Shown here piece after piece: positions 40,955 through 51,058 of a stretch of 64,000 nt of DNA. The DNA comes from Syngnathus acus (Eukaryota > Chordata > Actinopteri > Syngnathiformes > Syngnathidae): positions 9,546,001-9,610,000 of the forward strand of contig NC_051099.1 in the NCBI RefSeq assembly GCF_901709675.1, written 5' to 3'. Positions within the stretch are counted from its first letter, which is position 1, and each line of letters starts with the position of its first letter. The position numbers and the translations under genes were made by a program. The notes beneath the pieces were generated by a model, which did not search any database, was not told the origin of the DNA, and saw only the letters and a program-made list of their open reading frames with translations.

Positions 40955-42412
40955 TTTGGGCGTTTTGAGGCACTAAACAGCACTCCTGCAGTGAAAACTG
41001 TTCCCCACCAGGAAGAGGAGGCCCTCTGCCTTGACTCAGCCGACGTGTGGAAGACTCTGAGAAGAGTCAACCCACGTAAGGCCCCAGGCCCCGACAACAT
41101 ACCTGGGCGGGTGTTCAAAGAATGTGCAGGCCAGCTGGCTGGTGTCATCACAGACATTTTTAACATCTCGCTGGACCAAGCCAAAGTGCCAGTGTGCTTC
41201 AAGGCTGCCTCCATCATTCCGGTGCCGAAGAAACCTCAAATCACCTCATGGAATGACTACAGACCTGTGGCACTGACTCCCACCATGATGAAGTGCTTCG
41301 AAAGGCTGCTCAAAGATCACATCGTCTCCAGACTCCCCCCAACATTCGATCCGTTCCAGTTTGCCTACCGGCAGAACCGCTCTACTGAGGATGCCATCTC
41401 CTCCGTTCGTCACCTGAGCCTGGCTCACCTGGAGGAGAGGAACACCCACGTGTGGTTGCTGTTCCTGGACTTCAGCTCAGCGTTTAACACCATCATTCCA
41501 CAACATCTGGTGGAAAAACTGGAACACCTGGGCTTCAGCACCCCCCTTCGGAACTGGCTGCTAGACTTCCTCACCAACAGACCTCAGTCAGTCCGGGTCG
41601 GACAGAACACCTCAGATGTCATCACCCTCAGCACAGGCTCCCCTCAGGGCTGCGTCCTGAGCCCCCTGCTGTTCACCCTGATGACACACGACTGCGCCCC
41701 CAGGTTCACCACCAATCACATCGTGAAGTTTGCAGACGACACAACGGTGGTGGGCCTCATCAGGGACAACAACGACCTGGACTACAGAGAGGAGGTGGAG
41801 CAGTTGGTGGGCTGGTGCAGAGAAAACAGCCTGATCCTGAATGTGGAGAAGACGAAGGAGATCATCGTCGACTTCAGGAAGAACCAGCCTCACCACGCTC
41901 CACTGATCATCAACAGCTCAGCTGTGGAGGTGGTCAGCAGCACTAAATTCCTGGGAGTCCACATCACAGACGACCTCACCTGGACTGTGAACACCACAAC
42001 ACTGGTCAAGAGGGCACAGAAGCGCTTGTACTTCCTGCGGAGGATGAGGAGAGCCCACCTGCCCCCACCCATCATGAGGACGTTCTACCGAAGCACCATA
42101 GAGAGCATTCTGACAAGCTGTCTCTCGGTGTGGTGTGGAGGTTGCAGCGCCTCCGATTGGAAGAACCTGAGGAGAGTGGTGAGGACAGCAGAGAGGATCA
42201 TCGGGGCTCCTCTTCCCTCCATTCAGGACTTGTCATCCCAGCGCTGCGTGTCCCGAGCCCGAAATATTATCAGTGACCCATCACACCCCCACCATGGACT
42301 GTTCTCCCTGCTGCCCTCTGGGAAGAGGTTTCGCAGCATCCGCTGCAGGTCCACCAGGTTCTGCAATAGTTTTTTCCCTGCTGTCGTCAGACTGTTGAAC
42401 ATTCAAACGTAG
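40955..42412 (+). CDS. LINE reverse transcriptase fragment, open
   Basis: The frame is open from upstream flanking sequence (40937) to the stop at 42410-42412. It carries all RT motifs: [35 protein letters not shown]. Differences from 34005-35462 are few and scattered, some of them amino-acid changes (e.g. I/T near 41283, L/F near 41354, S/A near 41391). It lacks the endonuclease and cannot move itself. Confidence 0.85.
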   Translation, partial: FGRFEALNSTPAVKTVPHQEEEALCLDSADVWKTLRRVNPRKAPGPDNIPGRVFKECAGQLAGVITDIFNISLDQAKVPVCFKAASIIPVPKKPQITSWNDYRPVALTPTMMKCFERLLKDHIVSRLPPTFDPFQFAYRQNRSTEDAISSVRHLSLAHLEERNTHVWLLFLDFSSAFNTIIPQHLVEKLEHLGFSTPLRNWLLDFLTNRPQSVRVGQNTSDVITLSTGSPQGCVLSPLLFTLMTHDCAPRFTTNHIVKFADDTTVVGLIRDNNDLDYREEVEQLVGWCRENSLILNVEKTKEIIVDFRKNQPHHAPLIINSSAVEVVSSTKFLGVHITDDLTWTVNTTTLVKRAQKRLYFLRRMRRAHLPPPIMRTFYRSTIESILTSCLSVWCGGCSASDWKNLRRVVRTAERIIGAPLPSIQDLSSQRCVSRARNIISDPSHPHHGLFSLLPSGKRFRSIRCRSTRFCNSFFPAVVRLLNIQT

Positions 42413-42656
42413 CATTCCTCTGCACACTTGTAAATACTGCTTTTGTCTCCTGCACTGTTTACATACTTTATCACTGCTGCACTTTGTACTTTATAATTAT
42501 CTTATTTCATATTTTTATATAGAATGTCACTTTTTAACCAGCCGAAATACCTCTACATTGTTGAAAGCCGTATGCAACGAAATTTCGTTTTGTACACACC
42601 TAGTGTTGACAAAATGACAATAAAGTTCTGTCTAAATCTAAGTCTCTAAGTCTAAG
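40955..42656 (+). mobile_element. 5'-truncated copy of the young LINE
   Basis: Starts at TTTGGGCGTTTTGAGG, which corresponds to 34005 of the longer copy, and runs to a TCTAAG tail. 5' truncation is typical of LINE insertion. I cannot see a clear target duplication. Confidence 0.9.
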
Positions 42657-42865
42657 TTTTTCAAATTAAAAAAATGTCATTGACACGCACATTTAAAATA
42701 GCCTTAGCGCAGTACATTTTAATATAATTGGTTCACATGACTTGGGAGCAATTGAGCTAAAACGCTAATATTTACAGTAATAAATTTTCTAAAATATATC
42801 CTACATATTCGATCTGAGCCCTAAAAGAAAGGGTTGAGGAGGATGGACACAATGTATGGGGAGAC
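42657..42865. other. Non-coding spacer
   Basis: AT-rich; nothing recognised. Confidence 0.4.
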
Positions 42866-43926
42866 TTCATGACATCAGCATCACGCTGAGCCCCCCAAGG
42901 CTGCGTGCTCAGTCCGCTGCTCTTCACCCTCCTGACGCATGACTGCGCTGCCACCTGCAGCGGGAACCGCATAGTGAAGTTTGCTGACGACACGACTCTG
43001 GTGGGTCTCATCACCAAGGGAATACAGGCTGGAGGTTGACCTTCTGACCGCGTGGTGCAGGGACAACAACCTCCTGCTGAACGTCGACAAGACCAAGGAG
43101 TATTGACTTCCGGAAGGGTCACGCCCAACACCTGCCGCTGACCATCGACGGTGCTGTGGTGGAGAGAGTGAGCAGCGCCAGGTTCCTGGGGGTGCACATC
43201 AGTGAGGATCTCTCCTGGTCCACCAACACCGCGTCGCTGGCGAAGAAGGCCCAGCGCCGCCTGTACTTCCTTCGGAAACTCAGGCGAGCGGGGACTCCTC
43301 CGGCCGTCATGACTACTTTTTACCGCGGCACCATTGAGAGCGTCCTCTCCAGCTGTATTGCTGTCTGGGGTGGCAGCTGCACTGACCAAGACTTGAAGGC
43401 CCTGCAGCGCATTGTGAAAACGGCTAGTAAGACTATTGGTGCTTCTCTCCCCTCCTTGAAGGACATTTACACCTCCCATCTCACCCGCAAGGCGACCAAG
43501 ATTGTGAGTGATGTGAGTCACCCCGCTCACTCTTTGTTTGAGCTTCTGCCCTCTGGGAGGCGGTACAGGAGCCTGCGCTCCCGCACCACCAGACTTTCCA
43601 ACAGCTTCGTACTCCAGGCTGTTAGGATCCTGAACTCGCTCCCCCTTTCAGCGTAGCGTCCTGTTCTTGCTGTATGCTCACTGGCTCGGTTTTGCCCCTC
43701 ATGTTCAATGGGTTATTGGTCTGTTTTTATTCATCGCTCATTTTATTTTATTTATTTATTATTTATTATTTATTATTTATGGTTTGTGCCTTCTTGTTTT
43801 TGTATTGTGTCGCCTACTTGTATGTCTCGTCACCGTGGGATGGAGGAAACGGAATTTCGGTTTCTTTGTGTGTCTTGACATATGAAGGGATTGACAATAA
43901 AGCTGACTTTGACTTTGACTTTGACT
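42866..43926 (+). pseudogene. L2/CR1-type LINE, RT C-terminus, TGACTT tail
   Basis: [19 protein letters not shown] (near 42890) and KFADDTTLVGLITKG (near 42975) are followed by frameshifts. An open stretch 43156-43656 holds RFLGVHISEDLSWSTN and LLPSGRRYRSLRSR. The 3' UTR ends in AATAAAGC and a (TGACTT)n tail at 43902-43926. Fourth LINE family in the window, 5'-truncated. Confidence 0.8.
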
Positions 43927-44108
43927 TTGCTGACCCGCGAGCACTGCCCAGCGTGTTTACATCTTGTCAACCACAGTGATCCCTCGCTACTTAGCGTTTC
44001 ATTTATCGCGGCTTCACTACATCGCAGATTTTTTTTCCAAATTAAAAAAACATTTAAAAGTCAAAATAAAACTTCTAAATTGAGGAAACATGTGTCTACC
44101 CTTTAGGA

Positions 44109-44205
44109 CAGGGGTCTCAAACTCCTGAATCAGGTGTGTTTAACGAGAGAAACTTGGAAAACATGTAGGAATGCGGCCCCCGAGGATTGGAGTTTGAGAC
44201 CCCTG
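44109..44205. mobile_element. hAT mini-MITE, 97 bp, perfect duplication
   Basis: CAGGGGTCTCAAACTCC and GGAGTTTGAGACCCCTG form 17-bp perfect TIRs. CTTTAGGA at 44101-44108 and 44206-44213 is a perfect 8-bp duplication. Confidence 0.94.
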
Positions 44206-44234
44206 CTTTAGGACAATGTAGTATTGCTGCAATT

Positions 44235-44720
44235 TTTTTTTAACCTTTATTTACCCAGGCAAACAATTAAGAACAAGTTCTTATTTACAACTGCGGCCGA
44301 ACCCAAAGAACAATGGCTCTTTGAGGGGGGTGGGGGATGGAGTGCTAAAAACTAAATACGTAAAACAAGGTTATATAAATACATACACAATCAAAAATAA
44401 AGAACAACAACCAAGAACAATAAAACTATACAATATAACAACATATTTAAACTAACAGCTGCAAGAGTCGGTTAAAACTTGTTGCAATTTTTGTTTGAAA
44501 ACTGTAAATGATGTGATGACAGTGAATTTAAGGGTATTTTGCATAGTATTCCAATCATAAGCTGCAGAGAAATGGAAGGAGTTTCGACCAAAAACTGTAC
44601 GTACTTTGGGTATGGTGAATTTAATAAGATTACTGGACCTTAGATTGATGGAACAATGATGACGGTGCAGGAGGGAGGAGAAATAGGGAGGTGACATCCT
44701 GAATATGGATTTGTAAATGA
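44235..44720 (-). mobile_element. LINE 3' fragment (fifth family)
   Basis: On the minus strand, IPKVRTVFGRNSFHFSAAYD and FKQKLQQVL are a LINE C-terminal pattern. The 3' UTR follows, with AATTGTTTGCCTGGGTAAAT and AATAAAGGTTAA at 44240-44275. The endonuclease fragment at 62869-63054 may be the 5' part of the same family (inference). Confidence 0.65.
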
Positions 44721-44934
44721 GGTGAAACCAATGGTGAAGTCGTAAAAACTCGTAAATGTTCGTTCACATTCCTTTAGAAGTCCGTTTTCGCGTGTTAGCA
44801 CGATCGCGAATTAGAATCTTTCCGCTAACTTGTTAGCCTGCCCAGTACTTCTTGTTGGTGACCGTACTTCGCGGATTTCACTTATCGCGGTTGGTTTTTG
44901 GAACCAATTATCCGCGATAAACGAGGGATTACTG

Positions 44935-45477
44935 TATTTCATTTTCCACCCATCCCCATTGTGCAGTGGCGGAGCCAGGAAATTTTCACAGGGGTGGCCA
45001 ACGGTGGACTCAGCATAAGGTCAGGTGGCCATATGATAACGGGTAATGATACAAACTATAATTGAACTTAGACCTTCATACAGCCGACACAACCATGGTG
45101 GGTTTCATGGTCAACTGTAAAATTTAAAAAAATTACACAGATGAATTGTTTATTTGACAAAATGTACATGTTCTAAAGCGGGCTTATTAAATTTCAGAGC
45201 AGATTAACAGCATTTTGGCATACAACATATGACACAACTATTTATTTAAAGTACATTTAAAGTACACGTATCATGGAAAATCGGCTTTTTTTGCTTTTAA
45301 ATTTATTTTCTTGTGTATCTGGAGTATCTAGGAGTGTAGAAAAGTGTAATATATCCCTCCAGGTGCTGCAGAGATACTGTTATGATCGTTTTGTTGCTAT
45401 TTTTTACTTTGTTCAAATTTCTCTGTTTTCTATGACGTTTTTCTATGTATTACATGACGTAACCTTCTGTGTCACTC
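44935..45477. other. Non-coding, nothing recognised
   Basis: AT-rich sequence within ska2 intron 1. TGCAGTGGCGGAGCCAGGAA near 44965 is a phrase often seen at DNA-transposon ends, but I find no partner. Confidence 0.4.
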
Positions 45478-45805
45478 CAAATCATTGAATCCTTCAAACT
45501 CTTCGTCCTCCGTGTCACTTACAAACAAAGCCGCTAATGATGCCGGTAGTACGTGGGGCCCTTCGTCATCCCGTGATCGAATCTTTGTCCTTTATGTAAA
45601 CAACCGCCGCGCTGCTGACGTCACTTGAAATTCAAATTACAGTAATCCCTTGCTACATCGCGGTTCGTTTATCGCGTTTAACTTTTTTTTTTTTTTTTAA
45701 TTTTGGAAATTTGTGAAAAAATTCACATAAATCGCTCCTCAATATAAGTCGCCCCCCCACCCAAACTATGAAAAAAAACGCGATTTATAGTCCGAAAATT
45801 ACGGT
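45478..45805 (-). mobile_element. Pogo-like C-terminal remnant and MITE ends
   Basis: 45478-45600 on the minus strand reads SLAALFVSDTEDEEFEGFND, the same acidic tail as at 27540-27608 but with a better preserved frame upstream (RSRDDEGPHVLPA). At 45643 a TACAGTAATCCCTTGC end starts. 45730-45805 ends in TAGTCCGAAAATTACGGTA. The pieces are scrambled and none is complete. Confidence 0.5.
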
Positions 45806-45889
45806 AGTTGTATCAGATGAATTGCATCGAAGGTTCACTTTACTTCACATACGCCACATACGGCCTCGGTAGATGTCAAGTGGGCCGGA

Positions 45890-46640
45890 CCATTAATATT
45901 ATATCATACTCTGCTATAAATAACCAAAATATAATGTATTTCCTTTTTTTGGTGTAAAGAAGCACAAGAACATTAGGAAAATGTTGAAATTTAATGAACA
46001 TTCCTTTTACAAAACATTAATAGCATTGTAATGCACTTTAAGATTAAACTAGATTTATAAAGAAAGGAATTTTTAAACCATTTACACATGTGCATATAAA
46101 ATCTAAATTTACTCCCTGCCTACACCTTACAAACTAAGAAGAGTGCTATTAAATGTGTAAAAAATCAAGTATTCACATGTTCTGTAAATGTGGAAGCGTC
46201 ATACATGAAACACACATACACATTAAGTTAAAGTCAATACATATTGAACATTCATGGAGTTGCATGAACAGTAGAAATCCACCATACTCTTTTTGTAGTG
46301 AAGTTGCTGACTAACATTAAACTGCACACTTTTTTAACCACCACAGTAAGGATTCATCTCCACAGAGCTGTATTTTTTCAACGCAAACAGTATCTAAGGC
46401 AGCATTTTAAAGGCATTAGACTAGTCTGGACTTGTTTTTGTTCCTGATACTTGGCATCTTTTGGCCTGTACAAGTGCATCAATACTAGGTGCCATGTCAT
46501 GACTAGCTGTCACTTTCAGAATGTCATTTAAGTGCTTGTTTGTGAGCCTTGAACGCATTTTCGTTTTATTGATATTCATTATTGAGAAAATTTGTTCACA
46601 AAGGTAGGTTGTCCCAAACATGCAAAAACCTTTAGACAAA
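45890..46640 (-). pseudogene. hAT transposase C-terminal fragment
   Basis: On the minus strand, about 46640-46421 reads CMFGTTYLCEQIFSIMNINK, then LTNKHLNDILKVTASHDMAP and IDALVQAKRCQVSG. This matches the hAT dimerisation region as found in transposases and in domesticated genes such as the EPM2AIP1/GTF2IRD2 type. The frame is continuous from 46771 because the adjoining tandem repeat is also open. GCCACATACGGCCTCGGTAG near 45852 is hAT-like terminal wording. The rest of the transposase is missing. Confidence 0.65.
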
Positions 46641-47405
46641 CTCCCATGAGCCTCAGCTCGCAGACTCCCATGAGCCTCAGCAAAGTGTCGTGGCAGCCCC
46701 CTGTGAACAATCGCGTTTCTAAAACTATCTCCTATAAAATGATTGGAACTGAATAAAGTTCGATGTAACACATTGGTATTGCTTACTTACGTTTCCCTTC
46801 CATATCGATCCGTAAATTTACTCGAAACATTAACGGAGCAGCCTATTTTGAGATGAAATAGCCTCGTGCGTATAGCAGCTATCATTATAGCATTAGCCAC
46901 CCGCAAACTCCCATGAGCCTCAGCTCGCAGACTCCCATGAGCCTCAGCAAAGTGTCGTGGCAGCCCCCTGTAAACAATCGCGTTTCTCAAACTATCTCCT
47001 ATAAAATGATCGGAACTGACTAAAGTAAGATCTAACACATTGGTACTGCTTACTTATGTTTCCCTTCTATATAGATCCGTAAATTTACTCGAAACATTAA
47101 CTGAGCAGCCTATTTTGAGATGAAATAGCCTCGTGCGTATAGCAGCTATCATTATAGCATTAGCCACCCGCAAACTCCAATGAGCCTCAGCTCGCAGACT
47201 CCCATGAGCCTCAGCAAAGTGTCGTGGCAGCCCCCTGTAAACAATCACGTTTCTCAAACACTCTCCCATAAAAGTGATCTGAACCGATTTAACACATTGG
47301 TGCTGCTCATTTATGATTCCGTTGGATACTGATCCGTAAACGTACTCGAAAATATTAACGGAACAGCCTATTTTGAAATGAAATAGCCTCGCGGATACAA
47401 CAGCT
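46637..47405. repeat. 267-bp tandem repeat, about three copies
   Basis: CAAACTCC(C/A)ATGAGCCTCAG starts at 46637, 46904 and 47171, spacing 267. Each unit itself contains a doubled CTCGCAGACTCCCATGAGCC block, then GTGTCGTGGCAGCCCCCTGT. The units differ by a few percent. Confidence 0.9.
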
Positions 47406-48205
47406 ATTCAGTGACGCCCCCTGACCACGGTTGCCGTATTGCTGGGAAGCGATGCGACCTTGTAATTTACTAGTTGTACTAAAACGTACTGAAACATTTT
47501 GGCAGAGCGCTGTGTACAACCAGTATGGATCAACAAATTCATCAATTGATCCATATATAAGGTGCTCTGCATAATAAGGCGCACTGTGATTTTTTGAGTA
47601 AATTTTAAGTTTTTAAGTACGCCTAATAGTGCGGAAAATACGGTAGTTAGAAGTTTCTAATTGTCCAAATTAAGTGGACTCGCGGTAACAGTAAATTACA
47701 TTACGAGTTTTTTAAAGGCGAAGCCTCACAAAAGGTAATATTAGAAAATGCCTCATTATGAATCGTTATTTGGCTTTTGCTGATGGAATAATTTCTGTGT
47801 GATGTTATTTTATTGTCATTCTGCTGCTTCTCCTAATCAAGTAATAATTGTATTATATTGAGCAAGTATAAATGATGGATTTTTCAGCATTCATCTTTGT
47901 TTTTAAAACAGGGCATTTTCTGGACTGGTGAAAATTCAGACTATACCTACTTTTACAGGCACCACTACACTAATGGTATTTTCACATCGGGAACTCGTAA
48001 ACACACTGCTGTTCTGCACGTTAATTGTTTTTCTTTGACTGTAACATTTTAAAGATTGAGAGAAGCCAACATCAAATTTGTGATTAAATTTCCTTAGTAT
48101 GTCTGCTATTCCTGTCTGTCTCAACAATATAATGTGTTTCTCCTTCACCATTTTTCTCTTCTGGCTGAACCGATCTAGAGTGTGTCTGCCGTAGTAAATG
48201 TATGC
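47406..48205. other. MITE end and unclassified intron sequence
   Basis: 47535-47643 is one half of the same MITE family as 617-1006 (CATATATAAGG... to GGAAAATACGGTA). From 47644 to the retrovirus flank I recognise nothing. A minus-strand frame of 90 codons (48208-47936) has no known relatives that I can name. Confidence 0.45.
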
Positions 48206-48209
48206 CATC
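48206..48209. repeat. Retrovirus target-site duplication, left copy
   Basis: CATC, matched by CATC at 58551-58554. A 4-bp duplication is usual for gammaretrovirus-like integrases. Confidence 0.8.
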
Positions 48210-48829
48210 TGTTAGGTTACGGATTTTAGCTATTGATCTGACTCCAAATTATGATCAACACTTAACACAAGAGTTGTTACGTCCAAATCTACACACTGTC
48301 GCACCTAACAATTCTGCGAGTTCGTTCTGTCAAAGAGAAGACCAGTAGATCAATTAGGCCGAATTTACCAATTGTTTAATCCTGACAAAGCAAACTAATA
48401 CAGGCCTGGGTCTCGGGTCCCTAACACAAAAACTCGTGTGCCTTCGTGACCATCAAAGACAACACATTCTTCCGGGTTGCCCAGTTTTAAAGAAACACAA
48501 TATGAATATTCAAGCATGCAAAATATTGTGTGGTGATTGGTCGATGGTCGATGGTCGTAACCTCCTGGTTTGGGTTTTTCCCCTGCTCAGCACAGGTGTC
48601 TGGACCACAAAGACGAGTTGTTCTTCACCGGCCTTGAGATATCCTCCCTGTCTGGTCATCCTGTTCCACAATACTTTGTAGAGAACAAATTCATTGTAGC
48701 CTGCACATTCCTTTCCACTTATTAATCACCACACGAGTACACTACTACTGATATGATTGATATGATTATAAGTCTAGCGCTGTCTTAACAAAATATGTTT
48801 GCAAACTGCCGAAAGCACATTTCCCTTTA
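48210..48829 (-). repeat. Retrovirus 3' LTR
   Basis: 620 bp. On the viral strand it runs from TAAAGGGAAATGTGC to ...CCTAACA. The 5' terminal dinucleotide is TA instead of the usual TG in both LTRs. A purine tract GAGAGGGAA lies immediately upstream (48830-48838). Confidence 0.9.
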
Positions 48830-48871
48830 TTCCCTCTCATGACCTCATTTATGAGGTCATCACCAGTTACT

Positions 48872-51058
48872 CTAGTAATCAGCGACCAGCACACTGTCGG
48901 TCCTTTCTTCCCCCCGCGGCTCCTGTTGAGTCACCAGGGTATATTGGCCCTTCAGTGACAACGGGCCAACGGTTTTCTCGATCAACCGAACAGTGAGTGA
49001 TCTAATACATGGAATACAGCAACAACCGCATAAAATCTTTATTGTAGTAAAAATAGCCACAGCAACCAGCACAGACATGATGAGGCCTTTCCAGTTTCCG
49101 AACGTTTTCATCCAATCAGACCAAATATCGGTGCGTACACCTGAATGATCTTTCATCTTTTTATTCAGTATCCTTAGTCCTTCCAACGCCCGGGTCAGTC
49201 GGCCCCCTGGTGCCGTGTTGTTGGGGATGAAAGTACAACATGCATCCCCGAACATTCCGCACACACCATGTTCCTTAGCCAATAGCATGTCCAACGCAAT
49301 TCTATTTTGGAACGACATCAATGACGTCGCGGCCAATTGTTCATGGACCGCTGCAAATGATTCAGCTGTATAATTACCCAGCCGTTGGACATTGTAATGA
49401 ATATAATTAACACGGTCAACATTTTTATTGGGGGTGATCCATAAGAAAATGCTTTCGAATCCCGAGGACACTTGATTAACGAGTTTATACTCATCTGGCA
49501 CACCCCGGGGCACTCCTATAGCGTCAATATATGTCGGATCGTTGTCGCTCAACCATGGGGGCAAAACGTCTCTTTTGGCTCGCCTTAGGAGCCCCGCCAA
49601 TGGGAACTCCATGTTCCAATTGAGATTCTGTATTTCAATGGGGACAACCACCACAGGCATTATCAAAGACACAAGGGCACAGATACCTGATGCATTCTTC
49701 GGCAAGCGATCATATAATTTGTTGTCACCACACCACAACCAGAGGTCTGCACGAGAGAGAGGAGAGGGGACATTCAAAAACAAATTTATCCTGCACCATG
49801 TGTGATCTATTGTCCCAATACTTATGCCGTTTCCCTTTAACTTTAAACATGTCATATTTTGTTGAGTCACATGGCTATCAAAAATGGGCTTTCTTTTCTC
49901 CAAGCCCACGACTGGGAAAATATCATTATAAATCAAACAATCGCCACTGGTCCTGGACTGGGTCAACACCTGTAAAACACATGCTGATTCTATTGCAGCT
50001 GGAACAATTTTTAACACTACTCTTGCTTCGAGACAAACCACACAATCTTCACCAGTTGCATTAGCAGCTTGTTCCGCCATCAAAAGCCAATTATTGTTTA
50101 CAGCGGTGACTCCCGTAGTGACCCGAAACCAATCATCTACGCTCCTAATCGCTTTCGCTAAAATTCGGGGGTCTGTTGAGGGACTCAAAGATACTTCTTG
50201 TTTGGCATCCTCACCTTGACAGAGGAACATCTGCCAATACGGGTATTTATACACATATATGTTTAACTGGAAACCCCAGCACCCTACTGTGCGTCTTCCT
50301 AAATGTAAATCGTGTGAAGCATTAACCCACAAGGTGATGCCTGTCTGCGTTTTTTCCCCTTTTATCATTTGCTGATGTTGTTTTGCTTGAACACTAGTCC
50401 CCCATGACTTATACCAATCTTTAGTGTCCCATACCAGATCTTTCCAACCCCTATTTACCAAGTCGTTGGTCAAATACCAATCATAATCCCGATAATCCTG
50501 TCCTCTAATCTGCCCGTTCACCAAACTTTCAAACGGTATGATAATTTGTACTGTCACGTTTTTAGGGATGCAGACCTGGATCCCCCATTTAAATGATTGG
50601 ACCGGTTCGCAGTGTCCCCGGTGTGTCTGAGTGACCCCGGTCACTTGTCTTTTGGACCGGATGTTTAAATGATGCTCAGACATGATGTTGTTTGTGGTGT
50701 GTGAAATTTGAATCTGGGACGTTTTCTGCTGGAAGGTCTCATCAATCGTCATCACTGTCCACACAAAAATACAACCTACAAATAACAGTCCTAAAATTAA
50801 TCTCGCAAATTTCGAAAAACCATTCGGGCCCTCCCCTTTCCTTCTCCGTATTGCTTCCCCTACTCCTTCTGTTCCCCCCCTCTTGGCCGGGTCCGGGACA
50901 CGGCCAACCAGGAATACCTTCATCCTGACGGAACAAACTCTGGGGCCGGACGGAGTTGTGAGTAGTGATACCACCGGCGTCCTTTGAAGTCGAGTTGGGC
51001 CGCGTGAGACGTCCTGGCCAAGACACGAAAGGGGCCCTTCCACCGGGGGTCCGTCCAC
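48872..51058 (-). CDS. env: Retroviral Env precursor, open
   Basis: 728 codons from ATG 51058, overlapping the last 139 bases of pol in another frame. Residues 1-85 are a long hydrophilic leader. A hydrophobic stretch at about 86-108 (LILGLLFVGCIFVWTVM) is a likely signal anchor. The surface subunit carries CVVC near residue 337, the CXXC motif linked to SU-TM disulfide isomerisation in gamma-type Envs. A basic cleavage site RAKR lies near 492. The transmembrane subunit carries CGMFGDACC (CX6CC) near 598 and a membrane anchor at about 655-685, followed by a cysteine-rich segment and a roughly 40-residue tail. Several N-X-S/T sites are present. It would be made from a spliced RNA; I did not place the splice sites. 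The reading frame is unbroken; function is not shown. Confidence 0.92.
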   Translation of the reverse strand: MDGPPVEGPLSCLGQDVSRGPTRLQRTPVVSLLTTPSGPRVCSVRMKVFLVGRVPDPAKRGGTEGVGEAIRRRKGEGPNGFSKFARLILGLLFVGCIFVWTVMTIDETFQQKTSQIQISHTTNNIMSEHHLNIRSKRQVTGVTQTHRGHCEPVQSFKWGIQVCIPKNVTVQIIIPFESLVNGQIRGQDYRDYDWYLTNDLVNRGWKDLVWDTKDWYKSWGTSVQAKQHQQMIKGEKTQTGITLWVNASHDLHLGRRTVGCWGFQLNIYVYKYPYWQMFLCQGEDAKQEVSLSPSTDPRILAKAIRSVDDWFRVTTGVTAVNNNWLLMAEQAANATGEDCVVCLEARVVLKIVPAAIESACVLQVLTQSRTSGDCLIYNDIFPVVGLEKRKPIFDSHVTQQNMTCLKLKGNGISIGTIDHTWCRINLFLNVPSPLSRADLWLWCGDNKLYDRLPKNASGICALVSLIMPVVVVPIEIQNLNWNMEFPLAGLLRRAKRDVLPPWLSDNDPTYIDAIGVPRGVPDEYKLVNQVSSGFESIFLWITPNKNVDRVNYIHYNVQRLGNYTAESFAAVHEQLAATSLMSFQNRIALDMLLAKEHGVCGMFGDACCTFIPNNTAPGGRLTRALEGLRILNKKMKDHSGVRTDIWSDWMKTFGNWKGLIMSVLVAVAIFTTIKILCGCCCIPCIRSLTVRLIEKTVGPLSLKGQYTLVTQQEPRGEERTDSVLVADY

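Larger units (their letters stand above)
43974..44934. mobile_element. Pogo/Tigger-like element with CAGTRATCCCTCG ends
   Basis: CAGTGATCCCTCGCTACTT at 43974 and ...AAACGAGGGATTACTG at 44934 are inverted. The right flank is TA; the left is CA, probably mutated. TTATCGCGG phrases follow both ends. A hAT MITE and a LINE tail lie inside. A further single end of this kind is at 45643. No transposase. Confidence 0.65.

Noticed and set aside
46787-47269. Repeated short minus-strand frames (GLPRHFAEAHGSLRAEAHGS)
   Set aside because: They are copies of the 267-bp tandem unit; no independent start or homology.
47936-48208. 90-codon minus-strand frame as a host exon
   Set aside because: It is unbroken but I find no family resemblance, and there is no convincing acceptor and donor pair. 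Kept only as unclassified.
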